Positions 17,858 through 27,116 of a stretch of DNA of 64,000 bases are shown in pieces. A program made the translations under genes and the position numbers. Within the stretch, counting starts at the first letter, position 1; each line of letters begins with the position of its first letter. The notes under the pieces are model-generated. The model was given only the letters and a program-made list of their open reading frames with translations. It ran no database searches and was not told the DNA's origin. Source of the stretch: Metabacillus sp. FJAT-52054 (GTDB lineage: Bacteria; Bacillota; Bacilli; Bacillales; Bacillaceae); contig NZ_CP147407.1 of NCBI RefSeq assembly GCF_037201815.1, positions 2,860,723 through 2,924,722 on the forward strand, read 5' to 3'.

Positions 17858-18019
17858 GGCTATGTAAAGCATGATGTTTATTTTTAACACAGTTGATTGG
17901 AGTGGAAGGCGTGAGACTCCTGCGGGAGCAGCGGGTCAGGTGAGACCCCGCAGGCGCAAAGCGGCGAGGAGGCTCACCGCCCGCCCCGCGGAAAGCGAAC
18001 GCCTGCAACGGAAATCAAC
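17858..18019 (+). repeat. Full copy of a GC-rich Bacillaceae interspersed element
   Basis: The core is 128 bp from GTTGATT (17892-17898) to AATCAAC (18013-18019), with imperfect inverted ends and GC far above the surroundings. It contains nested stems (CTCC-TGCG-GGAG; GGTGAG...CTCACC; CCTGCGGG...CCCGCAGG). A 34-base left arm (GGCTATGTAAAGCATG...) is shared with the short copy near 42143. I recall very similar intergenic repeats in many Bacillus genomes; origin and function are not known to me. Confidence 0.8.
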
Positions 18020-18039
18020 AGACAAGTTTAAAAGTGCTG

Positions 18040-18074
18040 AAAAAAAAGGGACGAAAGCAGATTTGCTTTCGTCC
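18040..18074 (-). terminator. Terminator after phoR
   Basis: An 11-bp perfect stem (18049-18059 with 18064-18074), followed on the minus strand by a C and seven U. Confidence 0.9.
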
Positions 18075-18167
18075 TAAAGATTGGCTCCTTGGATGAAGGG
18101 GTTTTCATCTATTATATTATCAGGGATATGTTAAGTAAGAATAAATACCTTGTAAAGGTATTGTAAA

Positions 18168-19928
18168 CTATTCCGTAATTTTCCGTTTGTTAAATTTAAC
18201 GGTAAAGGTAGTCCCTTCCCCGACTTTGCTGCTGACACTGATTTGTCCTCTATGTGCTTCCACAAGATGCTTAACAATCGCAAGTCCTAGACCAGTTCCG
18301 CCGGAATTTCTGCTTCTTGCCTTATCCACTCTGTAGAAACGTTCAAAGATCCTCGGAATTTCATCTTCGCTAATCCCGATTCCTGTATCTGAAATCGTCA
18401 CAATCGCATGGTCTTTCCCGTTCCTTAACGTTATATGAACAGTCCCGCCTTTAGGAGTATACGTTAATGCGTTGTTTATTAGATTAATAAAAATTTGTTT
18501 AATCCTGTACATATCGCCAATTGCCGGTATCACCTGCGCTTCGCTGTCAACGGTTAACGAAACTTCCTTCTCTTCAGCTTTACTGGATAGTATGGCCACT
18601 ATATCATCAAGAATTTCATGCAGATCACAATCATTAAAGGTTAATTTAAACGCCTGCTGCTCAATTTTGGATAAATCGAGCAAATCCTGAATGAGGGTTT
18701 GAAGCCGGTCGCTTTCCTTTAAAATAATGGATAGAAAATACTCGAGGGTCTGCTGATCTGACATGGCCCCGTCCAAAAGCGTTTCAGAAAATCCTTTAAT
18801 GGATGTAATCGGAGTCTTCAGCTCATGAGATACGTTGGCCACAAAGTCCTTACGCATCTGCTCAAGCTTCTTCAGCTCGGAAATATCATGGAATACGAGA
18901 ACAATTCCTTTCCATTCATCATTGGTTCCGATAATCGGAGCCCCGTAAATTTCAAAATGGCGCCGGTCAATTCCAATTGAGACTTGCAGCTGTTTTCTCA
19001 CCCTGACTTCCGTCATAAAAATCTCTTCAATAATATCTACAATTTCTTTATGCTCAAATGCGTCATAGTAAAGGCGGTAAAGAAAATTTTCCCCATCAGC
19101 ATGAAAGGTTTCTTTATATGCCCGGTTTACCAGGTTAATGTAGCCTCTGCCATCGATTAGTATGAGGCCGCTCCCCATATTTTCAATAAGGGTTTCCAAA
19201 CGGTCCTTTTGCATCTCCTGCGCTCTGGTCATATCCTGAAGGTTTCTCGCCAGTATGTTGATTGACTGGCTGAGCATGCCGGTTTCGTCCATATGGTCTT
19301 CATACGTTCTGGCCTTGTAGTTCCCCTTCGCAAGTTCCATAGCCACTTTGGTAGCACTTTCGATCGGCTTCGTATACTGAGAAGTGATTCTAAATCCAAG
19401 CAGCAGAATCACAATGAGGGAGAGACCAAGACTCGTCACAAGAAGACCCCAGATTTGCTGATTCACCTGTTTGAGCGATTCAATTGGAGTGCTGAGAATT
19501 AAGCAGGCTGTATTCCCGCTGTTATCTTTTATTTCCATCGCATAATAATACAGGCCTTCAGCCTGCCCGTTTAAGCGTTTGCCATCCTTGCTCTCTTTCA
19601 GATCGTTAAAGGCTTTCTTCGCTATTTGCTCATCATTGGGGTGGCGGCTCCCTGCATCATATACGACCCGGCCTTCTTTGTTTATAACGGAAATATGCGC
19701 TTGAGCAGCCTTGCTTGCCTGCTGCAAAAGAGAAGCTGTTTTTTCTGATTCCAGTCCTGCTTCAGAAATAAGCAATTCCGTCAGCTTTGCTTCCTTCTCA
19801 ATCCGTTCTTTAAACGTATCGACATAGTAGCTATTAAAAATTTGTCCAAGAAGCAATCCCAGCCCTACTAAAACGGCAATGATTAAGGTAATGAGCGCAA
19901 ATAGCAGGCGGGAGCGGAATTTATTCAT
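18168..19928 (-). CDS. phoR: Phosphate-sensing histidine kinase PhoR
   Basis: Membrane sensor kinase of the PhoPR system. Started at 19928 (MNKFRSRLLFALI), which has GGAG 10 bases upstream, it has 586 residues. Order: membrane helix 1 (9-32), extracytoplasmic domain, helix 2 (about 165-185), HAMP (about 190-240), PAS (about 250-360), HisKA with FVANVSHELKTPITSIKGF (phospho-His), and HATPase with N, G1 (DTGIGISEDEIPRIFERFYRVD) and G2 boxes. It overlaps the phoP stop by 8 bases. Confidence 0.95.
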   Translation of the reverse strand: MNKFRSRLLFALITLIIAVLVGLGLLLGQIFNSYYVDTFKERIEKEAKLTELLISEAGLESEKTASLLQQASKAAQAHISVINKEGRVVYDAGSRHPNDEQIAKKAFNDLKESKDGKRLNGQAEGLYYYAMEIKDNSGNTACLILSTPIESLKQVNQQIWGLLVTSLGLSLIVILLLGFRITSQYTKPIESATKVAMELAKGNYKARTYEDHMDETGMLSQSINILARNLQDMTRAQEMQKDRLETLIENMGSGLILIDGRGYINLVNRAYKETFHADGENFLYRLYYDAFEHKEIVDIIEEIFMTEVRVRKQLQVSIGIDRRHFEIYGAPIIGTNDEWKGIVLVFHDISELKKLEQMRKDFVANVSHELKTPITSIKGFSETLLDGAMSDQQTLEYFLSIILKESDRLQTLIQDLLDLSKIEQQAFKLTFNDCDLHEILDDIVAILSSKAEEKEVSLTVDSEAQVIPAIGDMYRIKQIFINLINNALTYTPKGGTVHITLRNGKDHAIVTISDTGIGISEDEIPRIFERFYRVDKARSRNSGGTGLGLAIVKHLVEAHRGQISVSSKVGEGTTFTVKFNKRKITE

Positions 19929-20643
19929 CCGACTTTGGCTCCTCAAGCTTGTAGCCAAGTCCGCGAATTGTTTTTATATAAAGAGGCTTCTTCGTATTAC
20001 GTTCGATTTTTTCCCTTAAATGACTAATATGTACATCCACAATACGGGTATCTCCTGCAAAATCGTAGTTCCACACAGCGCTGAGGAGCTGATCCCTTGT
20101 TAGCACTCTTCCTTTATGGCGCGCAAGGTATACGAGAAGTTCAAATTCTTTAGGTGTAAGCTCCAAACGCTCCTGGCTGTAGTAGGCTTCATAATGCTCG
20201 GGCAGAATCCGCAAATCGCCGATGACGATTTTTTCAGATGTTTCCATTTCTTCCTTCGTATCGGTTTCCGTTAAAAATTGTGTGCGTCTTAAAATGGCTT
20301 TAATTCTTGCAACAACTTCCCTTGGACTGAACGGCTTGGTCATGTAATCGTCTGCTCCAAGCTCGAGGCCCAGCACCTTATCGAACTCATCATCCTTTGC
20401 CGTCAGCATCAAAATCGGCACCATTACCTTTTGCTGGCGAAGCTGTTTGCACACTTCAATTCCGTCCATCTTTGGAAGCATTAAGTCAAGAACCATTAAA
20501 TCAGGAGATTCAGTCAGCCCTTTGTGGAGTGCTTCACTGCCATCCATAGCTGTTACTACTTCATATCCTGATTGCTCGAGATTATATTGAAGTAAAGTTA
20601 AAATGGAATGTTCATCATCCACTACTAGTATCTTCTTACTCAT
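19921..20643 (-). CDS. phoP: Phosphate response regulator PhoP
   Basis: OmpR-type response regulator controlling the Pho regulon. 240 residues from MSKKILVVDDEHS, at 20643. The receiver domain (1-120) has the acidic pair DDE, phospho-Asp in LMVLDLMLPKMDG and Lys in TAKDDE. The C-terminal winged helix (140-235) ends in HISHLREKIERNTKKPLYIKTIRGLGYKLE. The frame is open 31 codons further upstream but the ribosome site favours 20643. A SigA-like promoter lies at 20693-20721. Confidence 0.96.
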   Translation of the reverse strand: MSKKILVVDDEHSILTLLQYNLEQSGYEVVTAMDGSEALHKGLTESPDLMVLDLMLPKMDGIEVCKQLRQQKVMVPILMLTAKDDEFDKVLGLELGADDYMTKPFSPREVVARIKAILRRTQFLTETDTKEEMETSEKIVIGDLRILPEHYEAYYSQERLELTPKEFELLVYLARHKGRVLTRDQLLSAVWNYDFAGDTRIVDVHISHLREKIERNTKKPLYIKTIRGLGYKLEEPKSDE

Positions 20644-20692
20644 AAAGGCCTCCAAGTCGTATTTTCCTAAATGGCACTTTGCCATTACTTCT

Positions 20693-20721
20693 ATTATAGT
20701 CAAAGAAGCGGCTCCTACAAA
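20693..20721 (-). promoter_or_regulatory. Candidate promoter of phoPR
   Basis: Perfect TATAAT (20693-20698), a 17-base spacer and a weak -35 TTTGTA (20716-20721). A weak -35 box would fit a promoter helped by PhoP itself, but I found no clear Pho boxes. Confidence 0.5.
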
Positions 20722-20779
20722 AGGGGAAGATGGCAACTTCCAAAGATATTTAGGACAATTTCATTGAAAATAAGATAAA

Positions 20780-20819
20780 AAAACCTAAAAACGGGCTGAT
20801 TCAATTGAATCAGCCCGTT
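20780..20819 (-). terminator. Terminator after the MaoC-like gene
   Basis: A 15-bp perfect palindromic stem (20790-20804 with 20805-20819), then a U-rich tract on the minus strand. Confidence 0.85.
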
Positions 20820-20836
20820 CTCATTGGATAAACCTG

Positions 20837-21313
20837 TTAAAAATTTTCGAATGCCTGTCCATCTTGGGTTTCTGAATAGATAGGGGGAATGACCTCAAGA
20901 ATTCCGCTCGCTGCTAATTTCTCCGCATCATTAAATGCCTCTACAGAAATTCGGATTCGTCCCTGCTCTGCATCTACGTCTTTCACTTCAAAAAAGAATT
21001 GAATCACCTCGTAATGATATACAGGCAAATGAAAATCCAAATGCTGTTTAGTCACATGGCTCCCGGGACCTGGAAGATACTTAGAAATAGCTGAGGTAAT
21101 AAATCCGGAAAGCATAATTGTCGGAACAACCGGTTTCTTGAATGGGGTCAGGGATGCATAATCATGCTGGATGTAAAGCGGATTGGCATCATTCGTAAGC
21201 CCCAGGTACAAAAGCAAATCTTTATCCTCCATTTTTTCGGTCAGGGTCAGCTTCTCCCCTGTATTTATCTCTTCAATCGGCCGCCCGATTTTTCGTTTTT
21301 TTCCTAAAACCAT
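20837..21313 (-). CDS. MaoC-like hot dog fold protein
   Basis: 158 residues of the MaoC/R-hydratase type. The hydratase motif reads TNDANPLYIQHDYA (around residue 41), and VPTIMLSGFITSAISKYLPGPGS follows, as in enoyl-CoA hydratases of the PhaJ type. At the place of the catalytic His (five residues after the Asp) there is Tyr, so hydratase activity is doubtful; it may bind acyl-CoA or act on another substrate. It stands alone between phoP and mdh with its own terminator. Confidence 0.8.
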   Translation of the reverse strand: MVLGKKRKIGRPIEEINTGEKLTLTEKMEDKDLLLYLGLTNDANPLYIQHDYASLTPFKKPVVPTIMLSGFITSAISKYLPGPGSHVTKQHLDFHLPVYHYEVIQFFFEVKDVDAEQGRIRISVEAFNDAEKLAASGILEVIPPIYSETQDGQAFENF

Positions 21314-21409
21314 CTATATCGCACCCCCTAAAAGTAATCGCTTACATTAAAATGGTAGCCTTGCCCGCTGATATTTCCTTTAATAGATCAGCGGAAACAA
21401 ACCCATATG

Positions 21410-21437
21410 AAAAGAAATTGGAGTTTCCTCCAATTTC
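21410..21437 (-). terminator. Terminator after mdh
   Basis: A 10-bp perfect stem (21414-21423 with 21428-21437) closed by a GAAA tetraloop on the minus strand, then UUUU. Confidence 0.85.
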
Positions 21438-21446
21438 CGTGTCGTT

Positions 21447-22391
21447 CTATTCGTTATTAGCAAGAACCTTCATAACATTTTTTACTGATTCAGCCGATTT
21501 GCTGAGTGCCGCTTTTTCATCGTCTGTCAGTTCAAGCTCGATAATCTGCTCTAACCCATTTTTGCCAAGCACTGCCGGAACTCCAAGATAAATCCCATCG
21601 TACCCGTATTCTCCTTCAAGATAAGCAATAGCCGGAATGACACGGCGCTGGTCTTTTACAATTGCTTCCGTCATTTCAACCAGGGAAGCAGCCGGAGCAT
21701 AATAAGCACTGCCGTTTCCTAGAAGGTTCACAATTTCTCCGCCGCCTTTGCGTGTTCTTTCCACTATGGCATCCAAACGTTCTTTAGGAATCAGTGTTTC
21801 CAATGGAATTCCGCCAGCATAGGAATATCTTACAAGAGGGACCATGTCATCTCCATGGCCGCCAAGAACGAATCCTGTTACATCCTTAACAGAAAGGTTC
21901 AGCTCTTGTGCTACGAATGTACGGAACCTTGCTGTATCAAGAACACCGGACTGGCCGATTACGCGGTGCTTAGGAAAACCGGATTCAGTGAAGACAGCGT
22001 ATGTCATGGCATCGACTGGATTTGTCAAAACGATAATTGTACAGTCCGGAGAGTAGTTTGCAATTTCCTTTGTAACACTTCTCATGATTTTTTCGTTGGT
22101 TGCCACAAGATCGTCTCTGCTCATTCCAGGTTTTCTGGCAATTCCTGCAGTAATGACAACTACATCGGATCCAGCCGTATCTTCATAGCTCGACGTTCCT
22201 GTAATATTTGCATCAAAACCCATAACCGGACCTGCCTCAAGCATATCAAGCGCTTTTCCCTTTGTAGGGTTTTCCATTTGCGGAATATCCACAAGTACAA
22301 CATCGCCCAATTCTTTTGCTGCAAGAAGGAAAGCAGTAGTTGCTCCTGTAAAGCCGGCCCCGATGACAGAAATTTTTTTGCGTTTGTTCAT
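21447..22391 (-). CDS. mdh: Malate dehydrogenase
   Basis: NAD-dependent malate to oxaloacetate step of the TCA cycle. 314 residues from [21 protein letters not shown]; the ATG three codons earlier overlaps the GGGAG ribosome site. Nucleotide motif GAGFTGAT, substrate loop [13 protein letters not shown], catalytic [12 protein letters not shown]. It is the LDH-like type used by Bacillus. Last gene of citZ-icd-mdh, 102 bases after icd. Confidence 0.97.
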   Translation of the reverse strand: MNKRKKISVIGAGFTGATTAFLLAAKELGDVVLVDIPQMENPTKGKALDMLEAGPVMGFDANITGTSSYEDTAGSDVVVITAGIARKPGMSRDDLVATNEKIMRSVTKEIANYSPDCTIIVLTNPVDAMTYAVFTESGFPKHRVIGQSGVLDTARFRTFVAQELNLSVKDVTGFVLGGHGDDMVPLVRYSYAGGIPLETLIPKERLDAIVERTRKGGGEIVNLLGNGSAYYAPAASLVEMTEAIVKDQRRVIPAIAYLEGEYGYDGIYLGVPAVLGKNGLEQIIELELTDDEKAALSKSAESVKNVMKVLANNE

Positions 22392-22493
22392 TTTCTCCAT
22401 CTCCCATACGATAAAATAATCCGACCGTTAAAAGGTAATGAATGTAAAGCCAGGCAATGCCGGAATCAGCATTGCCTGTAATTTATCAATCTA

Positions 22494-23765
22494 TTAGCCC
22501 ATGTTTTTAATAAGCTCGTCCCCGAATTGAGAACATTTAACTTCTGTTGCGCCATCCATCAGACGGGCAAAGTCGTAGGTTACAACTTTAGAAGCAATGG
22601 TTTTTTCCACAGATTTAATGACTAATTCTGCTGCTTCGTTCCATCCAAGGTGCTCAAGCATAAGTACGCCAGAAAGAAGAACGGATGAAGGGTTTACTTT
22701 ATCCAGTCCGGCATATTTAGGAGCAGTACCATGTGTAGCTTCGAAAATAGCATGTCCAGTTTCATAGTTAATGTTCGCTCCAGGAGCGATACCGATTCCG
22801 CCTACTTGTGCAGCAAGAGCGTCGGAGATATAATCACCATTCAGGTTCATTGTGGCCACAACATCAAACTCGCTTGGACGTGTAAGGATTTGCTGAAGGA
22901 AGATGTCGGCAATCGAATCCTTCACAATAATTTTCCCTGCTGCTTCTGCTTCACTTTGTGCATGGTTTGCTGCGTCCTTGCCGTCTTTTTCTACGATTCT
23001 GTCATATTCAGCCCATGTGAATACTTTATCGCCGAATTCTTTCTCAGCAAGCTCGTAGCCCCAATTTTTGAACGCGCCTTCTGTGTATTTCATAATGTTT
23101 CCTTTGTGTACAAGTGTTACGGATTTGCGTCCCTGATCCAGCGCATATTGAATCGCTGCGCGTACAAGACGGGAAGTTCCTTCCTGAGACACAGGCTTGA
23201 TTCCAATTCCAGATGTTTCAGGGAAGCGGATTTTGTTTACGCCCATTTCGTTTTGAAGGAAGTCAATCAGCTTTTTCACTTCATCTGAGCCGCTTGCATA
23301 TTCAATACCGGCATAAATATCCTCTGTATTTTCGCGGAAGATGACCATATCCGTATCTTCAGGTCTTTTAACCGGTGAAGGAACACCAGTGAAATAGCGG
23401 ACTGGACGAAGGCAAGTGAAAAGGTCCAGTTCCTGGCGAAGTGCTACGTTAAGAGAACGGATTCCTCCTCCGACTGGAGTTGTCAAAGGTCCTTTGATCG
23501 CGATCATATACTCGCGGATCGTATCAAGTGTTTCTTCAGGCAGCCAGCTTCCTGTAGCATTGAACGCTTTTTCTCCTGCAAGAACTTCTTTCCAGACGAT
23601 CTTTTTCTCGCCGCTGTAAGCTTTTTCAACCGCCGCTTCAAGAACGCGGGATGCAGATGCCCAGATATCAGGACCGATTCCGTCTCCTTCAATGTAAGGG
23701 ATGATTGGCTGATTCGGAACATTTAATACACCGTTAGATACTGTAATTTTTTCACCGTTTGTCAT
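22494..23765 (-). CDS. icd: Isocitrate dehydrogenase (NADP)
   Basis: Oxidative decarboxylation of isocitrate to 2-oxoglutarate. 423 residues from [17 protein letters not shown], equal to B. subtilis Icd; the longer frame lacks a ribosome site. Substrate site [23 protein letters not shown] with the regulatory Ser, the NADP-specific C-terminal part [21 protein letters not shown], and metal site [19 protein letters not shown]. It lies 156 bases after citZ, with a stem-loop between. Confidence 0.97.
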   Translation of the reverse strand: MTNGEKITVSNGVLNVPNQPIIPYIEGDGIGPDIWASASRVLEAAVEKAYSGEKKIVWKEVLAGEKAFNATGSWLPEETLDTIREYMIAIKGPLTTPVGGGIRSLNVALRQELDLFTCLRPVRYFTGVPSPVKRPEDTDMVIFRENTEDIYAGIEYASGSDEVKKLIDFLQNEMGVNKIRFPETSGIGIKPVSQEGTSRLVRAAIQYALDQGRKSVTLVHKGNIMKYTEGAFKNWGYELAEKEFGDKVFTWAEYDRIVEKDGKDAANHAQSEAEAAGKIIVKDSIADIFLQQILTRPSEFDVVATMNLNGDYISDALAAQVGGIGIAPGANINYETGHAIFEATHGTAPKYAGLDKVNPSSVLLSGVLMLEHLGWNEAAELVIKSVEKTIASKVVTYDFARLMDGATEVKCSQFGDELIKNMG

Positions 23766-23808
23766 GTTTCTTACCTCCCGTTTATGTATACTGCCCACAT
23801 TAAAATGG

Positions 23809-23838
23809 TAAAAGAGGTTAACTTTTCAGTCAACCTCT
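23809..23838 (-). terminator. Stem-loop between citZ and icd
   Basis: A 10-bp stem (23813-23822 with 23829-23838, one G-U), followed on the minus strand by UUUUACC. It is probably a partial terminator or a 3' end that lowers icd relative to citZ. Confidence 0.6.
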
Positions 23839-23921
23839 AACCGAATAATGCTGCTGAATTCTTTCCGCCTGCTTTCAGACTGAAAATTTAAAGCACCATC
23901 CTGCGGTTTTCTTCGTATGAA

Positions 23922-25040
23922 TTAAGAACGCTCTTCAATTGGTATATAGCGCTGTTTGTCCGGACCGATATAATCGGCACGCGGGCGGATCAGGCGGTTG
24001 TTTTCATATTGCTCAAGAATATGGGCAAGCCATCCTGAAACACGGCTGACCGCAAAGATCGGTGTGAATAAATCGTGATCGATTCCAAGACTGTGATAGA
24101 CAGACGCGGAATAAAAATCCACATTCGGCAAAAGCGATTTTTCAGAAGTGACAATCTCTTCCACCTTAAGGGACATTTCATACCATTTGCTTTCACCTGT
24201 CAGGTTGGAAAGCTTTTGGGACATTTCTCTTAGATGCTTCGCACGCGGGTCTCCATTTTGATAGACGCGGTGCCCGAAGCCCATGATTTTTTCTTTGCGG
24301 GAAAGTTTTTCCTGAATATATGCTTCAGCATTTTCCACATCGCCGATTTCAGTCAGCATCTTCATTACAGCTTCATTGGCTCCGCCGTGAAGAGGCCCCT
24401 TCAAAGCTCCGATTGCCGCTGTAACTCCGGAATAAATATCAGATAAAGTTGCGACACATACGCGAGCTGTAAAAGTGGAAGCATTCAATTCATGATCTGC
24501 ATGCAGAACAAGCGCTTTATTAAAAGCCTCTACAGCAACATGGCTCGGTTCTTCCCCTGTCAGCGTATAAAGGAAGTTCGCAGCAATTCCATAATCAGGC
24601 CGCGGCTCAACCGGTGCAAGACCTTTACGGATCCGGCTGAATGCTGTTACAAGCGTTGGAAGCTTAGCCTGGAGACAGATTGCTTTGCGGTAGTTTGCCT
24701 CTTTGGACATATCGTCCGCTTCCGGATCAAAAAGACCAAGCATGGATACAGCTGTACGAATAGCTGCCATTGGATGAACTTCAGAAATTGAATACTGTTT
24801 GAAATGCTCAATTACCTGGTGCGGAATGCCTGCATTATCTGCAAGCTGTGTTTTAATTTGTGCCAGCTCTTCCTCTGCAGGAAGCTTCCCATGCCATAAC
24901 AAATAGATTACTTCTTCAAAACTTGCATTATCTGCCAGGTCATCAATGTTATAACCCACATATGTAAGGGTATCATCGATGATGGAGCTTACTGCAGAAG
25001 TAGTCGCTACTACCCCTTCAAGACCGCGAGTTGCTGTCAT
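23922..25040 (-). CDS. citZ: Citrate synthase
   Basis: First TCA step, oxaloacetate plus acetyl-CoA. 372 residues from MTATRGLEGVVATTSAVSSIID, with GGAGA 8 bases before; the TTG two codons up is not favoured. Catalytic motifs: HADHELNASTFTARV (His), FGHRVYQNGDPRAKHLRE (His), and the Asp in NVDFYSASVYHSLGI. First gene of citZ-icd-mdh, with a leader of about 230 bases. Confidence 0.97.
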   Translation of the reverse strand: MTATRGLEGVVATTSAVSSIIDDTLTYVGYNIDDLADNASFEEVIYLLWHGKLPAEEELAQIKTQLADNAGIPHQVIEHFKQYSISEVHPMAAIRTAVSMLGLFDPEADDMSKEANYRKAICLQAKLPTLVTAFSRIRKGLAPVEPRPDYGIAANFLYTLTGEEPSHVAVEAFNKALVLHADHELNASTFTARVCVATLSDIYSGVTAAIGALKGPLHGGANEAVMKMLTEIGDVENAEAYIQEKLSRKEKIMGFGHRVYQNGDPRAKHLREMSQKLSNLTGESKWYEMSLKVEEIVTSEKSLLPNVDFYSASVYHSLGIDHDLFTPIFAVSRVSGWLAHILEQYENNRLIRPRADYIGPDKQRYIPIEERS

Positions 25041-25415
25041 ATCCAATCTCTCCTTTGCGCAATTTTCCCTGAATTGTTTAAGATTAAAAGAAAGGATTTC
25101 CTTCTCTTATTCTATCAAACATAAAATGAATGAGCGCTTGCTCAGCAAGCTGCCATTATGAAAGCGATTCACAGGAAAAGTAAATGCTTACATTTTCACA
25201 TAAGCAAATAATCAGAAAAGTCCCAATAAATCATCTCTCTGTTTGGAAAGGCATACAATAAATTTGTTGCCTATTGTCATTATAAACAATAATCTGACAT
25301 TTGTGAATCGAAAGCACCTAAAAGCGCACAAAAAAATTTGCCAAAAAAATTTAATAAAAGGGAAATGCTTGATTTAACGCCATTTCCCTTTGTTCAAATT
25401 CATGTAATTGCTATA
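25041..25415 (-). promoter_or_regulatory. citZ promoter region with cre-like sites
   Basis: No gene in this 375-base gap. TTCACA (25302-25307), 17 bases and TATAAT (25279-25284) form a good promoter. A perfect dyad TATTGT-N8-ACAATA (25272-25291) covers the -10. Downstream lie a cre-like TGTAAGCATTTACT on the minus strand (25179-25192; 12 of 14 to the CcpA consensus) and a weaker TGAAAGCGATTCA on the plus strand (25159-25171). Confidence 0.65.
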
Positions 25416-25874
25416 TTAGCCAAAAAGTTTAACGAATTGCATCACAAGATAGGCAATCCCCGCTCCTATTAATGGACCAACCGCAACCCCATTAAAAAGA
25501 GCCACGGCCAAAATGGTTCCCAGGACAAGCGCTGCTGTAATATGAGGATCCTGCGCAAGCAGCGTCACGCCATTTTTAGCAATTAATGCCACGGCAATTC
25601 CTGAGCCCACTGCAATCCATGCGTAATAGGATTTGAGCGCATCTCCCATCTGCTTAAACCCTATGTCCCCTGTAGCGATCGGCACAAGGACCGCAATGGT
25701 AATAACCGTCACTCCCCAATTGATTCCTTTTGACTGCAGAAGCGGAAATAGCTTCGCATCAAGCCCCGTCCATTTGACGGCAAGCAAAAAACCTACAGCG
25801 ATCATCAGTGACTGATTTTTAGCAAAGACCCCTATTCCGAGAAGAATAAGAAGAAAAAGACTTGCCTGACTCAT
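25416..25874 (-). CDS. ytwI: DUF441 membrane protein YtwI
   Basis: 152 residues from MSQASLFLLILLGIG, chosen because GGGGGG lies just before; the longer frame starts without one. Four or five membrane segments rich in Gly, Ala and Val; the DUF441 hallmark LLLLGIG...KNQSLMIAVGFLL...NWGVTVITIAVLVPIATGDIG is present. Function is not known. It is divergent from ytvI with only about 87 bases between starts. Confidence 0.85.
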   Translation of the reverse strand: MSQASLFLLILLGIGVFAKNQSLMIAVGFLLAVKWTGLDAKLFPLLQSKGINWGVTVITIAVLVPIATGDIGFKQMGDALKSYYAWIAVGSGIAVALIAKNGVTLLAQDPHITAALVLGTILAVALFNGVAVGPLIGAGIAYLVMQFVKLFG

Positions 25875-25960
25875 CGTAGCCCCCCTCATTTTTGACATGT
25901 TTCCGTATTTCAGGAGTAAGTATAATAGTACAACCCTTCCTTAAAGAGGAGGATCGCTTA

Positions 25961-27067
25961 TTGAATGCACTTGCAGCCGCTATCATAAGAGGATTGATTG
26001 CAGCTGGCGCTTTAGCCGGAATTATTCTCCTGCTTTTTGCCGCCATTCCAATCATGTATCCATTCATCTTGGCCTTTTTTCTAGCATGGTTTATTAAAAA
26101 ACCTTCCGACCTTCTGCATAGAAAAACAGGATTGCCTGCCGGGGTATCCGCAGGACTCGTCCTGATAAGCCTCATTGTCATCGTAACGGGCTTAACCGCT
26201 TTATTGACATTGGAATCCATTGCAGTGATTCAGCATGCTGCTTCATCTCTGCCCGCCTATTTAAATACTATGTCTGGAGCGTTTAACCATATTCTCTCCT
26301 ATCAGGTTTCCCCCCTCATAGAGAAAATTTCAGAACAATTTTCTGCATTGAGCACAGCACAGCAAACGACTATTATTGCAGAGCTGCAGCAGGCAGGAAA
26401 CGGCTTGATTGGGGAAGCCGGCAGTATATTGAGGGCCTCGCTTAATGCTATCCCTGCGATCATTATGTGGATTCCTAATGCTGCAAGTGTAATAGTCATT
26501 ATCGTCATCGCCGCCTTTTTCATCTGCAAAGACTGGGATCATGTCATTCTTTTCTTAAATAAGAAGCTCCCTCAGGCAGCCGTTAGCCGAATCTTTCTAT
26601 TTGGCGCTGAGCTGGGCCATGCACTGACCGGTCTTGTTAAAGCCCAGCTGCTGCTGAACACCATTACACTTGCAATTGTATTTCCCGGCCTTCTTATTCT
26701 CGGCGTCTCTCAGGCTTTGACCATCAGCCTCTTTATTGGGATCGTCGATTTTATTCCATACGCAGGAACCGGCACGATTTTTATCCCTTGGGCCCTCTAT
26801 TTAATGCTTATGGGTCAAACGAAGCTCGCAAGCGGATTGGCAATCCTGTTTATCATCGTCATGATGGCAAGACAGATTCTGGAACCGAGAATTTACTCGC
26901 GGTCGATCGGGCTCAATCCGCTGCTCACTCTAATGAGTATTTATGCCGGATACAAATGCTTTGGCCTTCTGGGAATGGCACTTGGGCCCGTCATCCTTGT
27001 TATCGTCCAAAGCATGTATAAGCTCCGGCTCTTCCACGACCTTTGGAAGTATATTGTTCAAAAATAG
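25961..27067 (+). CDS. ytvI: Sporulation integral membrane protein YtvI (AI-2E/PerM family)
   Basis: 368 residues started at TTG 25961, which has AAAGAGGAGG 8 bases upstream; the frame is open further but has no ribosome site. Seven to eight membrane segments and the PerM-family C-terminal block (GIVDFIPYAGTGTIFIPWALYLML; RQILEPRIYSRSIGLNPLLTLMSIYAGYKCFGLLGMALGP). YtvI is linked with sporulation in B. subtilis. TATAAT at 25921-25926 lies upstream, but no good -35 box. Confidence 0.88.
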   Translation: MNALAAAIIRGLIAAGALAGIILLLFAAIPIMYPFILAFFLAWFIKKPSDLLHRKTGLPAGVSAGLVLISLIVIVTGLTALLTLESIAVIQHAASSLPAYLNTMSGAFNHILSYQVSPLIEKISEQFSALSTAQQTTIIAELQQAGNGLIGEAGSILRASLNAIPAIIMWIPNAASVIVIIVIAAFFICKDWDHVILFLNKKLPQAAVSRIFLFGAELGHALTGLVKAQLLLNTITLAIVFPGLLILGVSQALTISLFIGIVDFIPYAGTGTIFIPWALYLMLMGQTKLASGLAILFIIVMMARQILEPRIYSRSIGLNPLLTLMSIYAGYKCFGLLGMALGPVILVIVQSMYKLRLFHDLWKYIVQK

Positions 27068-27079
27068 AAGACAAACAGA

Positions 27080-27114
27080 AAAAAGGACGGTTGAACTGGA
27101 ATCCCGTCCTTTTT
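27080..27114. terminator. Two-way terminator between ytvI and fxsA
   Basis: AAAAAGGACGG (27080-27090) pairs with CCGTCCTTTTT (27104-27114). A/U tracts on both sides suit the convergent genes. Confidence 0.9.
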
Positions 27115-27116
27115 CT

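Larger units (their letters stand above)
17563..18167. other. 600-base gap between hflK and phoR
   Basis: No gene is seen. It holds a hairpin at 17683-17715, the full GC-rich element (17858-18019) and the phoR terminator (18040-18074). Confidence 0.7.
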
